DNA from: Gemmatimonadota bacterium
GTDB lineage: Bacteria; Gemmatimonadota; Gemmatimonadetes; Gemmatimonadales; Gemmatimonadaceae
Assembly: GCA_026387935.1 (NCBI GenBank)
Contig: JAPLKU010000012.1
Location: 124,001 to 188,000 of the forward strand
DNA length: 64,000 nt
Reading direction: 5' to 3'
The translations under genes were made by a program, and so were the position numbers. The notes under the pieces were generated by a model that had not been told where the DNA came from, did no database searches, and was given only the letters and a program-made list of their open reading frames with translations. Below, piece by piece: positions 16,067 to 25,668 of this stretch; the first letter of the stretch is position 1, and each line of letters begins with the position of its first letter.

Positions 16067-16822
16067 TCAGCGGTACCGGCCGCGCAGGTGGTTCACCCGC
16101 ACGTGCAGAAGGTCCGCCATCATCCGAAACACGCTCTGCGTGAACGTGATCGTCGTCGGCTCTTCGTCGTAGCGGAAGTGCACGGCAGTCTGCTTGACCC
16201 GAAAGCCGTGAAGCTGGGCGATGAACAACGATTCGACGTCGAACCCGAATCGCGGAATGGTGAGCCGAGGGAATACCACCGCCGCAGCCTTGGCGGTGAA
16301 TCCCTTCAACCCGGCCTGCGTGTCGAGGATGTCGCGCAGCAGCACCGCACGCACCATCAGGTTGAACACCCGGCTCATCACATGGCGCGTGTACAGATAG
16401 TGAAAGAACGACGGGCTCATCAGGTAGCGGGACTCTGGCAGCACGCGGCACGCAATCGCCACATCGGCGCCAGCTTCGAGATCGCCGAGAATCTTGCTAA
16501 TCTCTGCCGGCGGATAGGCGAGGTCAGCGTCGGTGAACACGCGAAAGTCCCCCGTTGCCGCCAGAAAGCCCTTCGCCACGCCGGTACCCTTGCCGAGATT
16601 GGTCTCGTTCCGGATCACGCGCGTGTTTGGGCGACTCGCCGCAAAGTCGGCGAGCACTTTTTGGGCAGGCGCGCGGCTGTGATCATCCACCAGAATCAGC
16701 TCGGTGGAGTAGGGAACGGAGTCGAGCCAGCGCCCCAGCTCCGCGAGCGCACCGGGAAGCCGGTCCTCGCCATTGTACGCTGGAACAATGACTGACAAAT
16801 GGGGTGTTCTGGAGGTTTCCAT
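16067..16822 (-). CDS. Family 2 glycosyltransferase, polyprenyl/dolichyl-phosphate sugar synthase type
   Basis: 251 aa from the ATG of METSRTPHLSVIVPAYN; 75 upstream in-frame codons have no GT2 character. Motifs: VIVPAYNGEDRL at the N-terminus, LILVDDHS, NLGKGTGVAKGFLAA, metal-binding FTDADLAYPP, and DTQAGLKGF followed by RFGFDVESLF. This pattern is typical of ALG5/DPM1-type synthases that charge polyprenyl phosphate with a sugar. There is no C-terminal membrane domain, so it is peripheral. It is first in a two-gene minus operon with the YdjC-like deacetylase. Confidence 0.88.
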   Translation of the reverse strand: METSRTPHLSVIVPAYNGEDRLPGALAELGRWLDSVPYSTELILVDDHSRAPAQKVLADFAASRPNTRVIRNETNLGKGTGVAKGFLAATGDFRVFTDADLAYPPAEISKILGDLEAGADVAIACRVLPESRYLMSPSFFHYLYTRHVMSRVFNLMVRAVLLRDILDTQAGLKGFTAKAAAVVFPRLTIPRFGFDVESLFIAQLHGFRVKQTAVHFRYDEEPTTITFTQSVFRMMADLLHVRVNHLRGRYR

Positions 16823-16871
16823 CGGAGTGGAAGCTCGCGGGAGCCGCCTGCGGGGGCAACTATTCCGCAGA

Positions 16872-16883
16872 ATGTGGCCACAT
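16872..16883. promoter_or_regulatory. Perfect 12-bp palindrome between GT2 and pyrR
   Basis: ATGTGGCCACAT lies almost midway (about 50 and 46 bases) between the divergent GT2 and pyrR starts. It could be an operator for either side. No intrinsic terminator or PyrR-type antiterminator is visible in this gap. Confidence 0.35.
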
Positions 16884-16928
16884 GGCGCTGCCATTCGTGC
16901 GTGTTCGCCAGCATATTTTACTCCCGAC

Positions 16929-17477
16929 ATGTCACCTTCACAGTCGGTCGTCCTCACTGCCCGGGCACTCGAGCGAACGCTCTCGCGCATGGCGGACGAA
17001 ATTGTCGAGCAGAATGACGGCACTGACGGCCTCATCCTCGTTGGCATCCAGCGCCGCGGCGTGCAAGTCGCTCAGCGGCTTGCCGCTGTGATCGCGACAC
17101 GCGAAGGCGTCGAAGTGCCGCGCGGCGCGCTCGACATCACGCTCTATCGCGACGACCTCCAGACCGTGGGTCCTCGGCCGGTCGTCGGCCGCACGGAAAT
17201 CCCGTTGACCATCGACGGCATGAACGTGGTCATCGTGGATGACGTGTTGTTTACCGGTCGCACGGTACGCGCGGCCCTCAACGAACTCGCCGACTTTGGC
17301 CGCCCGTCGCGCGTGCGCCTGGCCGTCGTGATCGACCGCGGTGGTCGCGAACTCCCCATCCAGCCCGACGTCGTCGGTAAGCACGTCGAAGCTGAACGCG
17401 GCGACCGCGTGGATGTCTTCGTGCAGGAAATCGATGGGCGCGACGAAGTCATCCTCGATACGGGGAAGCGCGCGTGA
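16929..17477 (+). CDS. pyrR: PyrR bifunctional regulator/uracil phosphoribosyltransferase
   Basis: 182 aa from the ATG of [18 protein letters not shown]. It has the PRPP-binding motif [18 protein letters not shown] (residues about 99-116) and [17 protein letters not shown] near the N-terminus, both diagnostic of PyrR. In Firmicutes, PyrR binds pyr mRNA and controls attenuation, and it has weak UPRT activity. Here it leads pyrB and pyrC with a 4-base overlap, as in other pyr operons. No attenuator is visible upstream, so its regulatory role in this organism is open. Confidence 0.95.
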   Translation: MSPSQSVVLTARALERTLSRMADEIVEQNDGTDGLILVGIQRRGVQVAQRLAAVIATREGVEVPRGALDITLYRDDLQTVGPRPVVGRTEIPLTIDGMNVVIVDDVLFTGRTVRAALNELADFGRPSRVRLAVVIDRGGRELPIQPDVVGKHVEAERGDRVDVFVQEIDGRDEVILDTGKRA

Positions 17478-18430
17478 CGAGCCCACTCGGCAAGGACCTG
17501 CTCGGACTCGAGCGGCTCACCGCTGAGCAGATTACGCTCATTCTCGACACCGCCGAGCCGCTCAAGGAAATCTCCGAGCGCGCGATCAAGAAGGTGCCGA
17601 CGTTGCGCGGCGCAACCATCGTCAATCTCTTCTTTGAAGCGTCGACGCGGACGCGCATTTCGTTCGAGTTCGCGGAAAAGCGGATGTCCGCCGACACGGT
17701 CAATGTCGCCACTGCAGGATCGAGCGTCACCAAGGGCGAAACGCTGGTGGACACGGCGCGAAATCTCGAAGCGATGAAGATCGACATGGTCGTCATCCGC
17801 CACGGTTCGTCCGGGGCTGCGCAGTTTCTCGCCGATCGCATCGAGTCGAACGTGATCAACGCCGGCGACGGCACGCACGAGCATCCGACGCAGGGGCTCC
17901 TCGATCTCCTGACGCTGCGCCAGCGGTGGGGTACGCTCAAAGGCAAGAAGGTCTGCATCTGCGGCGACGTGCTGCACTCGCGTGTCGCGCGGTCAAATAT
18001 CTGGGGCCTGCAGAAGATGGGCGCGCAGGTTGCGGTCTGCGGTCCGCGCTCGCTCTTGCCGAATGCCATCTCGGACATGGGCGTGACGGTCTTCGATCGC
18101 ATCGAACCGGCTATCGAGTGGGCCGACGCGTTGAACGTCCTCCGGCTCCAGCTCGAACGCATGCAGGCGGGGTACATCCCCTCGCTTCGTGAATACAACC
18201 GCGTCTTTGGCGTGACGAGCGAACGGCTCAAGCGAGCGCGCGAAGACATCCTCATCTTGCATCCCGGCCCCATGAACCGCGGCGTTGAAATCGATTCCGA
18301 TGTAGCGGACGGCCCGCATAGCGTGATACTCGATCAGGTGACCAACGGCGTCGCCGTGCGGATGGCGGTGCTCTACTTGCTCTCCGGCAACTCGCCGCGG
18401 CTGGCCGAAGCGGCCGCGGGGGGCACATGA
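17474..18430 (+). CDS. pyrB: Aspartate carbamoyltransferase catalytic subunit
   Basis: 318 aa from a GTG overlapping the pyrR stop. It carries the carbamoyl-phosphate motif [15 protein letters not shown], the 80s-loop [13 protein letters not shown] region, [12 protein letters not shown] and MHPGPMNRG-like [13 protein letters not shown]. It condenses carbamoyl phosphate with aspartate in step 2 of pyrimidine synthesis. No pyrI regulatory subunit is adjacent. It probably acts together with the neighbouring dihydroorotase, as in class A or B ATCases. Confidence 0.97.
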   Translation: MTSPLGKDLLGLERLTAEQITLILDTAEPLKEISERAIKKVPTLRGATIVNLFFEASTRTRISFEFAEKRMSADTVNVATAGSSVTKGETLVDTARNLEAMKIDMVVIRHGSSGAAQFLADRIESNVINAGDGTHEHPTQGLLDLLTLRQRWGTLKGKKVCICGDVLHSRVARSNIWGLQKMGAQVAVCGPRSLLPNAISDMGVTVFDRIEPAIEWADALNVLRLQLERMQAGYIPSLREYNRVFGVTSERLKRAREDILILHPGPMNRGVEIDSDVADGPHSVILDQVTNGVAVRMAVLYLLSGNSPRLAEAAAGGT

Positions 18431-19716
18431 GCGCGCGCGATCTGCTGCTCAAGGGTGGGCGCGTCATTGATCCTTCCACAGGCATCGACAAGGTTGGCGA
18501 CGTCTTGCTGCGCAATGGCAAGATCGAGAGCGCGGGCGAAAAAATCTCTGCGCCCGATAGCGCCGAAGTGATCGATTGCAGCGGCCTGGTCGTGTCGCCT
18601 GGATTCATCGACGTGCACTGCCACCTCCGCGAACCGGGCCGAGAGGACGTTGAGACCATCGCGACTGGCGCCAGAGCCGCTGCGGCGGGCGGCCTCACGG
18701 CGGTCTGCGCGATGCCGAACACCGATCCGGTGACGGATAATCAGGCGGCCGTTGGTTTCGTGCTGAAACAGGGACGTGCGGCCGATGCCGCGCGCGTCTA
18801 TCCGATCGGTGCGATTTCCATTGGACAAAAGGGCGAGCGGCTCGCGGAGTTTGGCGAGATGGTCGGCGCGGGCGCCGTCGCGGTCAGCGATGACGGCAAG
18901 CCGGTCGTCAGTTCGCAACTCATGCGTACCGCGCTCGAGTACGCGCGCGCCTTCAACATTCCGGTCGCCGACCACTGCGAAGATCCGACGCTCGCTGACG
19001 GTGGACAGATGAACGAGGGCATCGTGTCGGCGCGGCTCGGCTTGCGCGGTATTCCGAACGAAGCGGAAGAGATCATGGCGATCCGCGACATTTTGCTCGC
19101 GCGCCGCACGGGTGGGCATGTTCACCTCTGCCACATGAGCACGAAGGGTTCGGTCGAGCTCATTCGCTGGGGCAAGGACCGCGGGATTCGTGTGACGGCC
19201 GAAGCTTGTCCGCACCATCTCTCGCTCACCGAAGACGCCGTCGAAGGCTACGACACGCACGCCAAGATGAATCCGCCGCTCCGCACCATGGCGGACGTCG
19301 AGGCGCTGCGCGAAGCCGTGCGCGACGGAACCATCGATGTGCTCGCGACGGATCACGCCCCGCACCACTACGATGAAAAAGCGCGCGCGTTTGCCGATGC
19401 GCCGAACGGAATCGTGGGGCTGGAAACCTGCCTCGCCGTTAACATCACCTGGCTCGTGAAGCCGGGGATTCTCTCGCTCGCCGTACTCATCGACAAAATG
19501 TCGTGCGCGCCGGCGAAGCTCTTTGGTTTGCCCGGCGGGACCTTCGCCCGCGGTGCGATTGGCGACGTCACGGTTTTCGATCCGACACGCGAGTGGAGGG
19601 TCGACCCGGCCGCGTTTCTCACGAAGGGCCGGAACACGCCATACACCGGACAGACGCTCACGGGTCGCGCGGTGGCGACGGTTGTTGCGGGGCGTGTGGT
19701 ATTCCGCGCGAACTAG
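18427..19716 (+). CDS. pyrC: Dihydroorotase
   Basis: 429 aa, ATGA overlap with pyrB. It is an amidohydrolase of the class I type (PyrC of Bacillus). Visible are the metal motif [16 protein letters not shown] (HxH), [20 protein letters not shown], and the catalytic Asp in [14 protein letters not shown] normal carbamate-lysine region is not obvious. It closes N-carbamoyl aspartate to dihydroorotate. The three genes pyrR-pyrB-pyrC form one operon. Confidence 0.97.
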   Translation: MSARDLLLKGGRVIDPSTGIDKVGDVLLRNGKIESAGEKISAPDSAEVIDCSGLVVSPGFIDVHCHLREPGREDVETIATGARAAAAGGLTAVCAMPNTDPVTDNQAAVGFVLKQGRAADAARVYPIGAISIGQKGERLAEFGEMVGAGAVAVSDDGKPVVSSQLMRTALEYARAFNIPVADHCEDPTLADGGQMNEGIVSARLGLRGIPNEAEEIMAIRDILLARRTGGHVHLCHMSTKGSVELIRWGKDRGIRVTAEACPHHLSLTEDAVEGYDTHAKMNPPLRTMADVEALREAVRDGTIDVLATDHAPHHYDEKARAFADAPNGIVGLETCLAVNITWLVKPGILSLAVLIDKMSCAPAKLFGLPGGTFARGAIGDVTVFDPTREWRVDPAAFLTKGRNTPYTGQTLTGRAVATVVAGRVVFRAN

Positions 19717-19726
19717 AAACACGCAG

Positions 19727-20371
19727 ATGAAGCGCGCTCCCAGCGCTACCGTTCGGCGCGAGATCATCCGCGCCTGCAAGCGGCTGGATGCGAAGGGGCT
19801 CCTGGCGGGCGCAGAAGGGAACGTCTCCGCTCGGCTGGCGGCGAACCGAATCGCGGTGACGCCTGCGGGTCGGTGCAAGGCGGACTTGTCCGTCCGCGAA
19901 CTGGTCGAGACGACCCTCGACGGGCGGCCCGTGTCAGGCTTGACCTCGCCGTCCAGTGAGCTCCCGATGCACCTGGCGGTTTACCGCGCCCGGCCGGACG
20001 TCGGCGCCGTGGTCCACGCCCATCCTGTGGCGGCAACGGGGTTTGCCGTTGCGCAAAACCCCCTCCCGCAGGCTGCGCTCGCGGAAGCTGCCGGAGTGCT
20101 CGGACCGGTTCCGCTTGTCCCATTCCGAGCCCCTGGGAGCGCGGGCTTGGGGCTCGTCGTTGCCAAAGCCCTGAAGGGGGCGAATGTCGCGTTATTGGCC
20201 AATCACGGTGCGGTCGCCGTCGGACCAACTATTGACGTTGCGCTGCAACGAATGGAGAGTCTAGAACAGGCGGCCCGTATCGTGGTGGCTGCGCGTATTT
20301 TAGGAGGAGAACGGAACTTGAAAACCGCTGACCTGCGCGCGCTCCAGCGCGCCTGGCTGGCGGGCGCCTGA
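19727..20371 (+). CDS. Class II aldolase/adducin-family protein
   Basis: 214 aa from ATG MKRAPSATVRREIIRAC. Motifs are EGNVSARL, SSELPMHLAVY with the catalytic Glu, the zinc motif VVHAHPVAA, and LLANHGAVAVG with the third His. These place it in the FucA/AraD family of class II aldolases, which cleave sugar phosphates using Zn. The substrate (fuculose-1-P, methylthioribulose-1-P or another sugar-P) cannot be told from sequence. It follows pyrC by 10 bases and is probably transcribed with it. Confidence 0.85.
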   Translation: MKRAPSATVRREIIRACKRLDAKGLLAGAEGNVSARLAANRIAVTPAGRCKADLSVRELVETTLDGRPVSGLTSPSSELPMHLAVYRARPDVGAVVHAHPVAATGFAVAQNPLPQAALAEAAGVLGPVPLVPFRAPGSAGLGLVVAKALKGANVALLANHGAVAVGPTIDVALQRMESLEQAARIVVAARILGGERNLKTADLRALQRAWLAGA

Positions 20372-20415
20372 AGCGGCGCAGGGCCGCACCCGCGCGAAGC
20401 CGGAGGAGCTGACGA

Positions 20416-21429
20416 ATGCCCGATACACACAGCAAACAGCGCCAGGGAATCGAGTCGCTGCTTGTCGAACGCAAGAAATACGAAGCCTGGCTCGCCCAGC
20501 TCGAGATTCGGCGTGAATCCACCGCCGAGCATGTGTTTGCGCGCGTGCATGCCGATTATTCCAAGCGACTGGAGGACGTGCGTCAACGTCTCGGCGCCGA
20601 AGCCGACGGAATCCAGTCGCTCGTCTCCGACCTCGATGAGCGTTTGGCAACCGAGCAGCGGCTCGTAACCGAAAAGTCCGACGAGCGCGCCGAACTCGAA
20701 CTGCGCGCCACCGTTGGCGAGTTCTCGGAGAAGGAATGGACCGCAACGCGCGCCAAGCTCGACGGCGCGATCGTCGAGCTGCGCGGAAAGTTCGAAGCCA
20801 CGGAGCGCGATCTCGTCGAGATGCGCGAGATTGTGCGCAGTGTTATGGCGCCTGCGGCGCCGGTGCCAGAATCCGCCGCCGCGTCGCCGCGTGAGCCAAC
20901 GCCGCGCGTTTCTGCGTCAGTCACCGCGGCTCCATCCATGCCACGCGCTCGCACCCCGTTCGATGAGCTGGCGTTTCTCAAGTCCGTTGCCGGCACGCCA
21001 ACGACAGCCCCGCCGATGGCGCCTGTGGGTGAGACGGCTGTTGAGGCGCCGCCGGTTGCGGCAGCGGCTCCAGCACCCGAAACAGCACCCGAAACAGCAC
21101 CAGAAACCGCGCTCGAACCCGTTGTTGAGGCCGAAGGCAGACTCGCGGAAGAGGTGGCCGTCTCAGCTGCCGCCGCACGGGCTCCTGAAGACGTCTACGA
21201 CATGGCGCCAGCGCCGTCGTTTGCCGCGGAGCCGGAAGTCGAAGAGGAGCCAGATCCACCGCGCGGACGAGCGTCGTCGAGGACGTCGGTCGAGATGAGT
21301 GCACTTGGCGCGCCAACGCCGCGAACGTCGGAGGCGATTCGCTCCCTGAAGTGTCAGGAATGCGGTACGCTGAACTTCCCCACGGAGTGGTACTGTGAAA
21401 AGTGCGGCGGAGAGCTCGCCGCGTTCTGA
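20416..21429 (+). CDS. Coiled-coil protein with C-terminal zinc ribbon
   Basis: 337 aa with a GGAGGAG ribosome site. Residues 1-145 are highly charged and heptad-like, a long coiled coil (ERKKYEAWLAQLEIRRES...). Residues 150-300 are Ala/Pro-rich and disordered, with three APET units at 21073-21108. The end is a zinc ribbon, CQECGTLNFPTEWYCEKCGG (two CxxC knuckles). No enzyme domain is seen. Similar architectures occur in proteins of unknown function beside aldolase-like genes. A scaffold or nucleic-acid-binding role is possible but unproven. Confidence 0.75.
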   Translation: MPDTHSKQRQGIESLLVERKKYEAWLAQLEIRRESTAEHVFARVHADYSKRLEDVRQRLGAEADGIQSLVSDLDERLATEQRLVTEKSDERAELELRATVGEFSEKEWTATRAKLDGAIVELRGKFEATERDLVEMREIVRSVMAPAAPVPESAAASPREPTPRVSASVTAAPSMPRARTPFDELAFLKSVAGTPTTAPPMAPVGETAVEAPPVAAAAPAPETAPETAPETALEPVVEAEGRLAEEVAVSAAAARAPEDVYDMAPAPSFAAEPEVEEEPDPPRGRASSRTSVEMSALGAPTPRTSEAIRSLKCQECGTLNFPTEWYCEKCGGELAAF

Positions 21430-21454
21430 TGGCTGCGGGGTGCCGGCAAAACGA

Positions 21455-21481
21455 AAGGGCCGCGAACTGCTCGCGGCCCTT
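21455..21481. terminator. Bidirectional intrinsic terminator between zinc-ribbon gene and rpsT
   Basis: AAGGGCCGCGA and TCGCGGCCCTT form an 11-bp perfect stem around a 5-base loop. It is followed by TTGTTGTTT on the plus strand, and on the other side by an A/T stretch (CAAAACGAAA) that can act for rpsT. It sits between convergent genes. Confidence 0.85.
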
Positions 21482-21513
21482 GTTGTTTCTACCAGGTGCC
21501 GACCACCATCTGC

Positions 21514-21747
21514 TTACTTTTTCGTCGCCATCCGGCTCTTCACACGACCGGCTGCGTTCGCGTGAATGAGGCCCTTTCGCGCGGCACGGTCAAGCAAGCT
21601 TGAGGCCTGAAGCTTGTCGGCAGGCGTCGCGCCTTCCGAACGGGCCTTTTTGACGGCAGTACGGAGGGCAGCGCGCTGTCCGCGATTGCGTTCGGCGGCG
21701 GCGCGGGACTTCCGCATATTCTTCTTGGCTGATGCGATACGGGGCAC
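21514..21747 (-). CDS. rpsT: 30S ribosomal protein S20
   Basis: 77 aa from a GTG giving MPRIASAKKNMRKS, the canonical S20 start; upstream frame residues are non-homologous. The protein is rich in Ala/Lys/Arg and all-helical, ending GRVKSRMATKK, and of normal length. It binds 16S rRNA early in 30S assembly. A hairpin and promoter lie in the leader. The non-AUG start recalls E. coli rpsT, which uses UUG and is autoregulated. Confidence 0.97.
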   Translation of the reverse strand: MPRIASAKKNMRKSRAAAERNRGQRAALRTAVKKARSEGATPADKLQASSLLDRAARKGLIHANAAGRVKSRMATKK

Positions 21748-21813
21748 GACGACTCTCAGTGTTTCGGTTGACTCTGGCGCCGGCAGGCCGGTGGGCTCGG
21801 CCGGATGCGAAAT

Positions 21814-21836
21814 CGCCCGCGATACCGCCGCGGGCG
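21814..21836 (-). promoter_or_regulatory. Hairpin in the rpsT leader
   Basis: CGCCCGCG and CGCGGGCG form an 8-bp GC-only stem with a 7-base loop, about 67 bases before the rpsT start. It lies within the leader if the upstream promoter is right. It is not followed by a T run, so it is not a terminator. Confidence 0.45.
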
Positions 21837-21839
21837 AGT

Positions 21840-21868
21840 ACAATAAAGGTCAGCCGCCGGAGGCCCAA
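21840..21868 (-). promoter_or_regulatory. Candidate rpsT promoter
   Basis: On the minus strand TTGGGC, 17 bases and TATTGT (4/6 in the -35 and 5/6 in the -10) lie upstream of rpsT. A TTGACT is present 6 bases further up. Either way a sigma70 promoter is plausible here. Confidence 0.4.
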
Positions 21869-21924
21869 AGTCAAGCCGCCCAACGCTTTTGACTCACCTT
21901 CGGGAGACGTCTACCTTTCGCGCA

Positions 21925-22626
21925 GTGGATGATTTCAAGAAGTTCCTCCTCGTGGCTCCCGTCCTCCTGCTCTCCATGGTGGCGCACGAGTACGCCCATG
22001 GATTTGCGGCGCTCAAGCAGGGCGACGATACCGCCGAGTCGCTCGGACGACTGACCTGGAATCCGCTGAAACATATCGACCCGTGGCTCACGATCGTGAT
22101 GCCACTGGTCACATTCTTCGGATCCGGTGGAAGTATGGCCTTCGGTGGTGCAAAGCCGGTGCCGGTCGACCCGACGCGCTACGCCAACTATGTGCGCGGG
22201 GACATCATCGTTTCGCTGGCCGGCATCGCAGCGAATATTCTGCTTGCCGCGCTCTTCATGCTCGTCATCGTCGGGCTTGGATTGTTGGCGCGCGTGGCCC
22301 CAGCACTGACCGACACCGTGGCCTTGTTGCAGGTGATGACGTTGTACGGGATCTGGATCAATGTCATTCTCGCCTGGTTCAACCTGATGCCCATTCCACC
22401 GCTTGATGGTTCGCACGTCATCAAGCATCTGCTCCCAGGCCGCATCGCGATCGCGTATCAGCGACTCGCGCGTTTCGGACTGCTCATCGTGCTCGCGCTG
22501 GTGTCGTTTGCCCAGCCGGTGTTGAGCGCATGGATGATGCCGGCACGCTGGCTGATCGGGCATGCCAACACTATCGTCCTCCCCTACCTATCACTTGGGC
22601 GCTGGTCCGAGATGCTTCCGTCATGA
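21925..22626 (+). CDS. Site-2 protease family (M50) membrane protease
   Basis: 233 aa from a GTG (MDDFKKFLLVAPVLLLSM); a TTG 12 codons earlier lacks a ribosome site. It contains the zinc motif HEYAH within TM1 and the distal NLMPIPPLDGSHV (NPxxDG-like) in a later membrane segment, both diagnostic of the short S2P/FtsH-like M50 family. About six hydrophobic segments. Such proteases cut membrane-bound regulators or small remnants. It is first in the plus-strand set leading to scpA by a 4-base overlap. A target is not evident. Confidence 0.9.
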   Translation: MDDFKKFLLVAPVLLLSMVAHEYAHGFAALKQGDDTAESLGRLTWNPLKHIDPWLTIVMPLVTFFGSGGSMAFGGAKPVPVDPTRYANYVRGDIIVSLAGIAANILLAALFMLVIVGLGLLARVAPALTDTVALLQVMTLYGIWINVILAWFNLMPIPPLDGSHVIKHLLPGRIAIAYQRLARFGLLIVLALVSFAQPVLSAWMMPARWLIGHANTIVLPYLSLGRWSEMLPS

Positions 22627-23360
22627 CATCGCCACACCAGGGCGCCACGGGTGAAACCAGCTTTGTCGTCGAGCTGAGCGCCTTCAACGGGCCACTCGAC
22701 CTGCTGCTCTCGCTCATTCGCGACGAAAAGGTCGACATCTACGACATTCCGATCGCGAACATCTGCAAGCAGTTTCTCGAGCGGATGCACGAGCTCGCGC
22801 TGAACGACGCCGCGGATTATCTCGAAATGGCTGCGCGCCTGCTGCGCATCAAAACGCTGATGCTCCTGCCGCGGCACGAGGGATTGGATCAGTGGGAAGA
22901 TCCGCGCGCCGAGCTCGTTCGCCGCCTGCTCGAGTATCAACAGATGCGGGAAGTCGTCGACGTGCTCGAGCGACTCGGCGAAGATCGTCGCAATCGTTTT
23001 GCCCGTTCGTGGACCCAGACGCTGTCGGCGCCGCCGCAGGCGCCCCTCGCGCTCTCGCTTGCGGAGTTGTTGCTCGCCGTCGATCGCGTATTGCGACAGG
23101 CGAGGAAGCCGGTCATGCATGACGTTGTGCCCCGGGCCCTCGACGTGGATGGCGCGATCGCAATTGTGCGGGCCGTGCTCGCGCTCCGGGCGAACGCGCG
23201 CTGGCGCGACGTGGTCCGCCTTGATGCCGAACCCTGGGAAGTGTTGTCCGCGCTGCTCGCCCTCCTGGAGTTGGCGCGCCGCAGCGAGCTGAAGCTCGCA
23301 CAATCCCGACCATTTTCTGACGTGGAGATCTGCCGTGAACTCGCTGGCGAAGCTGCTTGA
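22623..23360 (+). CDS. scpA: Segregation and condensation protein A
   Basis: 245 aa from ATG MTSPHQGATG. The kleisin N-terminal block FNGPLDLLLSLIRDEKVDIYDIPI and LEMAARLLRIKTLMLLP are hallmark ScpA sequences. The C-terminal winged-helix (FSDVEICRELAGEAA) contacts the SMC head. It bridges SMC in chromosome condensation and segregation. It overlaps the M50 protease and scpB (26 bases). Confidence 0.96.
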   Translation: MTSPHQGATGETSFVVELSAFNGPLDLLLSLIRDEKVDIYDIPIANICKQFLERMHELALNDAADYLEMAARLLRIKTLMLLPRHEGLDQWEDPRAELVRRLLEYQQMREVVDVLERLGEDRRNRFARSWTQTLSAPPQAPLALSLAELLLAVDRVLRQARKPVMHDVVPRALDVDGAIAIVRAVLALRANARWRDVVRLDAEPWEVLSALLALLELARRSELKLAQSRPFSDVEICRELAGEAA

Positions 23361-23922
23361 AGCCGCGCTCTTCGCGAGCCCGCGCCCGATTCCTACTGAG
23401 GAACTGGCCGTGCTCGACGACGAAGCGTCGAAGGCCGCGGTGCAATCCGCGCTCGACGAGCTGCGTGAGCACTACAACGTCGATGGCCATGGCGTTGAAC
23501 TCGTGGAGCAGGGCGGTGGCTGGCAGATCCTGACCCGCCCTGAATACACCGAGGCGATTGAGCGGGCGCAGATGGCGATTCGCCCGCACCGGCTGTCGGG
23601 TGCGGCGCTGGAGACACTGGCAATCGTCGCCTACCGCCAGCCGATCGGGAAAGCCGAAATCGGGGAGATTCGCGGTGTGGACGTCGGGGCGATCCTCAAG
23701 TCGCTGCTCGAGCGCGGACTCGTCGAAGTCGTTGCGCGCGGCGAGGGCCTCGGACGACCACTGCTCTACGGCACCACGCCCCTTTTCCTCGAGCAGTTCG
23801 CGCTGCGCCACCTCGAAGAGCTGCCGCGCATTGACGAACTCGCGATTGCACTGCGAACGAGTAAGCCAGCCGAGGATGAGGCGGGCGCATCGACCGAGCC
23901 AGTCCCAGCGGGAAGCGCGTGA
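23335..23922 (+). CDS. scpB: Segregation and condensation protein B
   Basis: 195 aa from a GTG (MNSLAKLLEAALFASPRP). Two winged-helix domains: GGGWQILTRPEY and LSGAALETLAIVAYRQPIGKAEI are characteristic. ScpB dimers bind ScpA and stabilise SMC complexes. The C-terminus is an acidic tail (EDEAGASTEPVP). It overlaps scpA upstream and rluB downstream, the conserved scpA-scpB-rluB order of many bacteria. Confidence 0.96.
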   Translation: MNSLAKLLEAALFASPRPIPTEELAVLDDEASKAAVQSALDELREHYNVDGHGVELVEQGGGWQILTRPEYTEAIERAQMAIRPHRLSGAALETLAIVAYRQPIGKAEIGEIRGVDVGAILKSLLERGLVEVVARGEGLGRPLLYGTTPLFLEQFALRHLEELPRIDELAIALRTSKPAEDEAGASTEPVPAGSA

Positions 23923-24629
23923 CGGAATCCATGCGCCTGCAGCGCGCGCTGGCGCGCGCGGGCGTCGCGTCGCGACGGGCCGCCGAGGTCATGATCGTGG
24001 CCGGTCGCGTAAAGGTGAATGGCACGGTCGCGACGATAGGGCAGAGTGTGACACCCGGGAAGGACAAGATCACTGTGGACGGCGAGCCCGTCAGCGCGCC
24101 AGCGCCGGTCACCTGGTATTTGTTGCACAAGCCGTCCGGGACGCTCACGTCGAAGAGTGATCCGCGCGGCCGTCCCACGGTGTTCGGACTCGTACCGAAG
24201 GATCCGGGGCTCACGTACGTCGGGCGCCTCGACTACCTGACGGAAGGCGCGCTGTTGATGACAACGGACGGCGAGATGGCCCACAAGCTGACCCATCCAA
24301 GTTACGAGGTGGAGCGCACCTATTCGGCGTCTGTGAGTGGAGACGTACAGTCGGCAATGCGTGCGCTGCGAAAGGGCTTCGACCTCGAGGATGGTACCGT
24401 AACCGCCACCGACGTCTCGGCGACGCCCGAAGGCCATGGTCACTGGCGCCTGCAGCTGACCCTTACGGAAGGGCGCAACCGCGAGGTGCGCCGGATTTGC
24501 GAGGCGTTCAGCCTCGATGTGCATCACCTCGTCCGCGACCGGTTTGGGCCGATTGAGCTGGGCAACCTGCCGCGCGGCGAGTGCCGTCCGCTCACCAAGC
24601 GCGAACTTCAGCTGCTCTCCGCTTTATAA
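23919..24629 (+). CDS. rluB: 23S rRNA pseudouridine synthase RluB-type
   Basis: 236 aa from a GTG. An N-terminal S4 domain (MRLQRALARAGVASRRAAE with VKVNG) precedes the catalytic RsuA/RluB domain. The motif GRLDYLTEGALLMTTDG contains the catalytic Asp, and RQ/NREVRRICEAF closes the site. It makes pseudouridine in 23S rRNA (near 2605 in E. coli numbering) in the cytoplasm. RluB, RluE and RluF subtypes cannot be fully told apart here, but scpB context favours RluB. Confidence 0.92.
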   Translation: MTESMRLQRALARAGVASRRAAEVMIVAGRVKVNGTVATIGQSVTPGKDKITVDGEPVSAPAPVTWYLLHKPSGTLTSKSDPRGRPTVFGLVPKDPGLTYVGRLDYLTEGALLMTTDGEMAHKLTHPSYEVERTYSASVSGDVQSAMRALRKGFDLEDGTVTATDVSATPEGHGHWRLQLTLTEGRNREVRRICEAFSLDVHHLVRDRFGPIELGNLPRGECRPLTKRELQLLSAL

Positions 24630-24672
24630 TGATTGGTTCCTCCCGTGTGCCCATTTCCATCATCCGCGCGAC

Positions 24673-25650
<978 letters not shown>

Positions 25651-25668
25651 TCCAGCCGTGAAAACCCC

